From an uncultured Prevotellaceae bacterium (GTDB lineage: Bacteria; Bacteroidota; Bacteroidia; Bacteroidales; Muribaculaceae): a DNA stretch of 43,692 bases. Position 1 is the first letter of the stretch. Every line of letters begins with the position of its first letter. Position numbers and translations under genes: made by a program. The stretch lies in contig CAMVAP010000026.1 in assembly GCA_947165485.1 (NCBI GenBank), positions 1 to 43,692 on the forward strand. Reading direction: 5' to 3'. Positions 41,049 through 43,692 of the stretch are shown one piece after another. Below the pieces are notes generated by a model, which worked only from the letters and a program-made list of their open reading frames with translations, did no database searches and had not been told where the DNA came from.

Positions 41049-42713
41049 ATGCGGTGTGCTAACCACTTACTCCAGCTTATTATTAGGATTTGGGGTAATA
41101 AAATTATGTTATTTTTGTTCTTATTAAACTTAATAACTAATTGTGTTATTATAACTTCTTCCGATTCTGTGCGTCAGATTTGTTGCCGAGTGGTTGTTTC
41201 GGCATTGTTTGCGACCATAGAAGGACTATTCTATCACTTATTGAAAAGAGTTTGGCTGCATAGGATATTCTTATTTGTAATTGTATTCTTGCATCTTCTG
41301 CTCTGTGTAATAGATGTGTTCTTGCTCTTGAATTTTAATTTTGTTTTATCTCAAGATGCAGTGGACATCATGGTACAAACAACGTCTGAAGAAGCAAAAT
41401 CATTCCTTATTACCTATGTCACTATCCCATTTTTATTGTGTACGATCTTAGCGATTGTTTGTTTGTTGTGGTGTATAAATAAGGTGGCATCAAAAATAGC
41501 TCAGCATGGCTTTGCTGCATTTACCTATATGTCTCTTTCCCTAATGGGTTTGCTCTTATATGTTGTTACAGTTATCAATTATGTGCGTTTTCATGATGGG
41601 CAGTCGATCCCTCAACTCCATCCTATTACTCGTGCCGCGCATTCGTCTGCGATTCTTTTTAAACGGCACACGCAGATTGTAACCTTGCAAAAAATCAATA
41701 ATGCAGTGAAGGCAACGGTGTCATCTAATGGTGTTGAAACTATAATTGTTGTTATTGGAGAAAGTTTTTCGTCCTATCATTCTTCTTTGTATGGATATAG
41801 TAAAGAAACAAATCCACTGTTGACCAAGCGTGCACATGATGGTTCATTGACAACTTTTTTTGATGTGGCAACTTACTCTGATCATACCGAGATGGTGATG
41901 TGTACCGTGTTCCCTCTTAATAAGAAACCCGTTCCGTTTTTTACCGACCCCTTATTTCCGGTTTGTTTTAAAGCTGCGGGATATAATACTATTATGTTGG
42001 ATAATCAATATTTCGTAGGTCATGGCATCACTTTCCTTACTGATAAGAAACTGTCGCAATTGATGTTTGATTATCGCAATACAAAGGGGTATCAATATGA
42101 TGGGGAAATGTTACAGGAGATTGAATTGAAGGACACACCCCAATTAATAGTCTTGCATCTCCAAGGAGAGCACTATACTTATGCTAGTAGATATCCCGAA
42201 AAATTCAAACGATTTACAGCCAAGGATTATTCTAATCTCACTGCTGAACAAAAGGAATTGGTAGCTCACTATGACAACTCAGTACTATATAATGATTATG
42301 TCATAGACCAGATTATTAAAAAGGTAGAAGATAGAGATTGTATTCTAGTCTATTTCTCTGACCATGGAGAGGAACTTTTTGAAGTCGATGATTATATTGG
42401 TCATGGAAATGCTGCGTTTCGATCTGATCCGACATACCAAGTTAAGGTTCCGTTGTTTATTTGGACATCTCAACAATTTTGTGATAAGCACAGTGACAAG
42501 GCTAAACGAATAAAAGAATCTGCAAATAAACCTATAATTACTTCTGATTTGCCTCACTTCTTGATTGATGTTGCGGGTCTTAGTACAGAACAATTCCGAC
42601 CCGAACAGAGTTTTATCAATGACCAGTATAAGATAAGGAAGCGAATTATCCTTAATTCTGTTGATTACGAGAATATTTTGAATCAACCTCGGGTTAAGTC
42701 TCGTTACTACTAA
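41049..42713 (+). CDS. EptA/CptA-like phosphoethanolamine transferase, AT-rich
   Basis: A 554-aa inner-membrane transferase, probably adding phosphoethanolamine (or another phospho-alcohol) to lipid A or a surface glycan. About five N-terminal membrane spans (residues 15-190) precede the alkaline-phosphatase-fold domain. Motifs: IGESFSSYHSSLYGY with metal-binding Glu238, nucleophile Thr254 in KETNPLL, HLQGEHYTYASRYPEKF, and SDHGEE (Asp438, His439). In EptA enzymes such modification lowers polymyxin binding. Base composition is far more AT-rich and codon use looser than in all flanking genes, suggesting acquisition by transfer. It stands alone, converging on recO with no strong terminator between them. 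Confidence 0.88.
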   Translation: MRCANHLLQLIIRIWGNKIMLFLFLLNLITNCVIITSSDSVRQICCRVVVSALFATIEGLFYHLLKRVWLHRIFLFVIVFLHLLLCVIDVFLLLNFNFVLSQDAVDIMVQTTSEEAKSFLITYVTIPFLLCTILAIVCLLWCINKVASKIAQHGFAAFTYMSLSLMGLLLYVVTVINYVRFHDGQSIPQLHPITRAAHSSAILFKRHTQIVTLQKINNAVKATVSSNGVETIIVVIGESFSSYHSSLYGYSKETNPLLTKRAHDGSLTTFFDVATYSDHTEMVMCTVFPLNKKPVPFFTDPLFPVCFKAAGYNTIMLDNQYFVGHGITFLTDKKLSQLMFDYRNTKGYQYDGEMLQEIELKDTPQLIVLHLQGEHYTYASRYPEKFKRFTAKDYSNLTAEQKELVAHYDNSVLYNDYVIDQIIKKVEDRDCILVYFSDHGEELFEVDDYIGHGNAAFRSDPTYQVKVPLFIWTSQQFCDKHSDKAKRIKESANKPIITSDLPHFLIDVAGLSTEQFRPEQSFINDQYKIRKRIILNSVDYENILNQPRVKSRYY

Positions 42714-42765
42714 ATTGAGACGTTGTATTAATGGTTTATTGCAATTACCTAATTAGACTATTTTT

Positions 42766-43491
42766 CTATATGAACAGTTGCTTGAGGATGTCGGGCGAGC
42801 GCAGGGTGCCGATGGCAGCGTTGTGCAGGCGGTAGTAGCCGATGATGACATCGAGCATGCGGTTGCGCTCCTCGCGGTTGAAGCGGAATACGGTCATGTT
42901 GCTGAAGGTCATGCGCGACAGCAGGTGGATGACCTGGGCCTCCTGGGGCTGTAGCAGGTCGTGCCCTCTCACCGCAGCTGGAACGAACACACCCTCGGTC
43001 ATGTCAAACCAGTACCCCTTGCGGTAGCTCTCCAGATTGGGCTGAATGCCCAGGTGGGCTCCCAAGTGGAACAGGAAACAGATGTGGAAGTTGGCTATCT
43101 GGTCGGGCATCTGCTCCAGTAGCTGAACCGATTGCTCAATGTAACGGAACAGATAGCTGTTGCCTTCAGGTTCCTGGATGACATGGGCGAGCAGCTCGCT
43201 GATGAACAGGGCAATGGCATTCTTGATGGGGTCGCTATAGAGGGTGGCAAGCGGAAAGTTGCGCCTCAACTCACGCAGGGTGGCCAGGTCACGCCCGTTG
43301 CGGATGCCGGCTTCCAGATCCACCAGTGACAACGGCATGAGCATGGCGTTGCGCATGCGGGCCGCCTGGGTCTTGCCCTGTGGCACAGCAAATGACATTA
43401 ACCCGCGCCCATCGGTGTAGATGTGCACGATATTGTGCTTGTCGCTGTAGCGGATGGTGTTGAGCACAATGCCCCTCAGTTTCTCATACAT
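42766..43491 (-). CDS. recO: DNA repair protein RecO
   Basis: A recombination mediator that helps RecA load on SSB-coated DNA in the RecFOR pathway. The 241-aa protein has the N-terminal OB fold (about 1-80: LRGIVLNTIRYSDKHNIVHIYTDGRG, PQGKTQAARMRNAML) and a helical C-terminal part (about 85-241, AIALFISELLAHVIQEPEGN...). No zinc-binding Cys cluster is seen, as in other Bacteroidetes RecO. It is transcribed away from the tRNA-Glu gene at the right edge. Confidence 0.92.
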   Translation of the reverse strand: MYEKLRGIVLNTIRYSDKHNIVHIYTDGRGLMSFAVPQGKTQAARMRNAMLMPLSLVDLEAGIRNGRDLATLRELRRNFPLATLYSDPIKNAIALFISELLAHVIQEPEGNSYLFRYIEQSVQLLEQMPDQIANFHICFLFHLGAHLGIQPNLESYRKGYWFDMTEGVFVPAAVRGHDLLQPQEAQVIHLLSRMTFSNMTVFRFNREERNRMLDVIIGYYRLHNAAIGTLRSPDILKQLFI

Positions 43492-43575
43492 GGCGCTAAT
43501 TTACTCATTATTGGGCAATCACGAGTCATAAAAACTCAAAAAACGCAACTTTTTTCCCATTTCGGTGTGTTAAAT

Positions 43576-43606
43576 TTTGCCAATTCAAAAAATGTTACTA
43601 ATTTTG
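43576..43606 (+). promoter_or_regulatory. Promoter of tRNA-Glu
   Basis: TTTG (43576-43579), a 19-bp spacer and TAATTTTG (43599-43606): a full Bacteroidetes consensus about 30 bp before the tRNA. Confidence 0.85.
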
Positions 43607-43637
43607 CAGTCGCTTTTGCGGAAAATTACCGCATTTC

Positions 43638-43692
43638 GGCCCATTCGTCTATCGGCTAGGACGCAAGATTTTCATTCTTGAAAGAGCAGTTC
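43638..43692 (+). tRNA. tRNA-Glu (UUC), cut by the window end
   Basis: The acceptor strand starts GGCCCAT, the D arm is GTCT-ATCGGCT-AGGAC, and the anticodon arm CAAGA-TTTTCAT-TCTTG gives anticodon TTC. The window ends in the variable/T-arm region, so the 3' part is missing. Confidence 0.95.

Overview
The window looks like chromosomal DNA of a gut-type Bacteroidales bacterium, probably Muribaculaceae- or Prevotellaceae-like (inference). The grounds are Bacteroidetes promoters (TTTG, about 19-21 bp, TAnnTTTG), few Shine-Dalgarno sequences, STN/barrel outer-membrane receptors with FecI/FecR-type regulators, PorT-like barrels, BspA-type leucine-rich repeats, and several large secreted proteins sharing one C-terminal tail that resembles a type IX secretion sorting domain.

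Layout. 1-628: mostly non-coding, with a short hairpin repeat and an orphan promoter. 629-8604: two exported proteins, a 1897-aa multidomain surface protein and a BspA-like protein with dockerin and cohesin-like parts. 8770-12574 (minus): GT4 glycosyltransferase, PEP carboxykinase and a SlyD-like prolyl isomerase, each with its own promoter. 12924-21547: a giant Ig-repeat protein and a subtilisin-like protease. 21747-25479: THUMP methyltransferase, polytopic membrane protein and PdxB. 25592-32453: ECF sigma factor, anti-sigma factor, STN/carboxypeptidase-regulatory/barrel receptor, lipoprotein and three small barrels, which reads as a trans-envelope signalling locus. 32589-33131: rubrerythrin. 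33239-34572 (minus): a second ECF sigma operon with a tiny membrane protein and a Spy-like protein. 34878-37999: an exported UGSC-like redox protein followed by a dockerin-FGE-fold protein. 38108-38797 (minus): a barrel protein. 39054-40956: LemA and two TPM-domain proteins. 41049-42713: an AT-rich EptA-like transferase. 42766-43491 (minus): RecO. The right edge cuts a tRNA-Glu(UUC).

The most unusual items are: (1) a REP-like palindrome with 31-bp arms lying in frame inside pdxB, so it is translated, with a half copy on the pdxB stop codon; (2) a 162-bp MITE-like element with 19-bp terminal inverted repeats, flanked on each side by exactly eight T, between the second sigma operon and the UGSC-like operon; (3) the secreted two-domain UGSC-like protein carrying the shared C-terminal tail, in an apparent operon with a dockerin-FGE fusion; and (4) the shared tail itself on four otherwise unrelated exported proteins.
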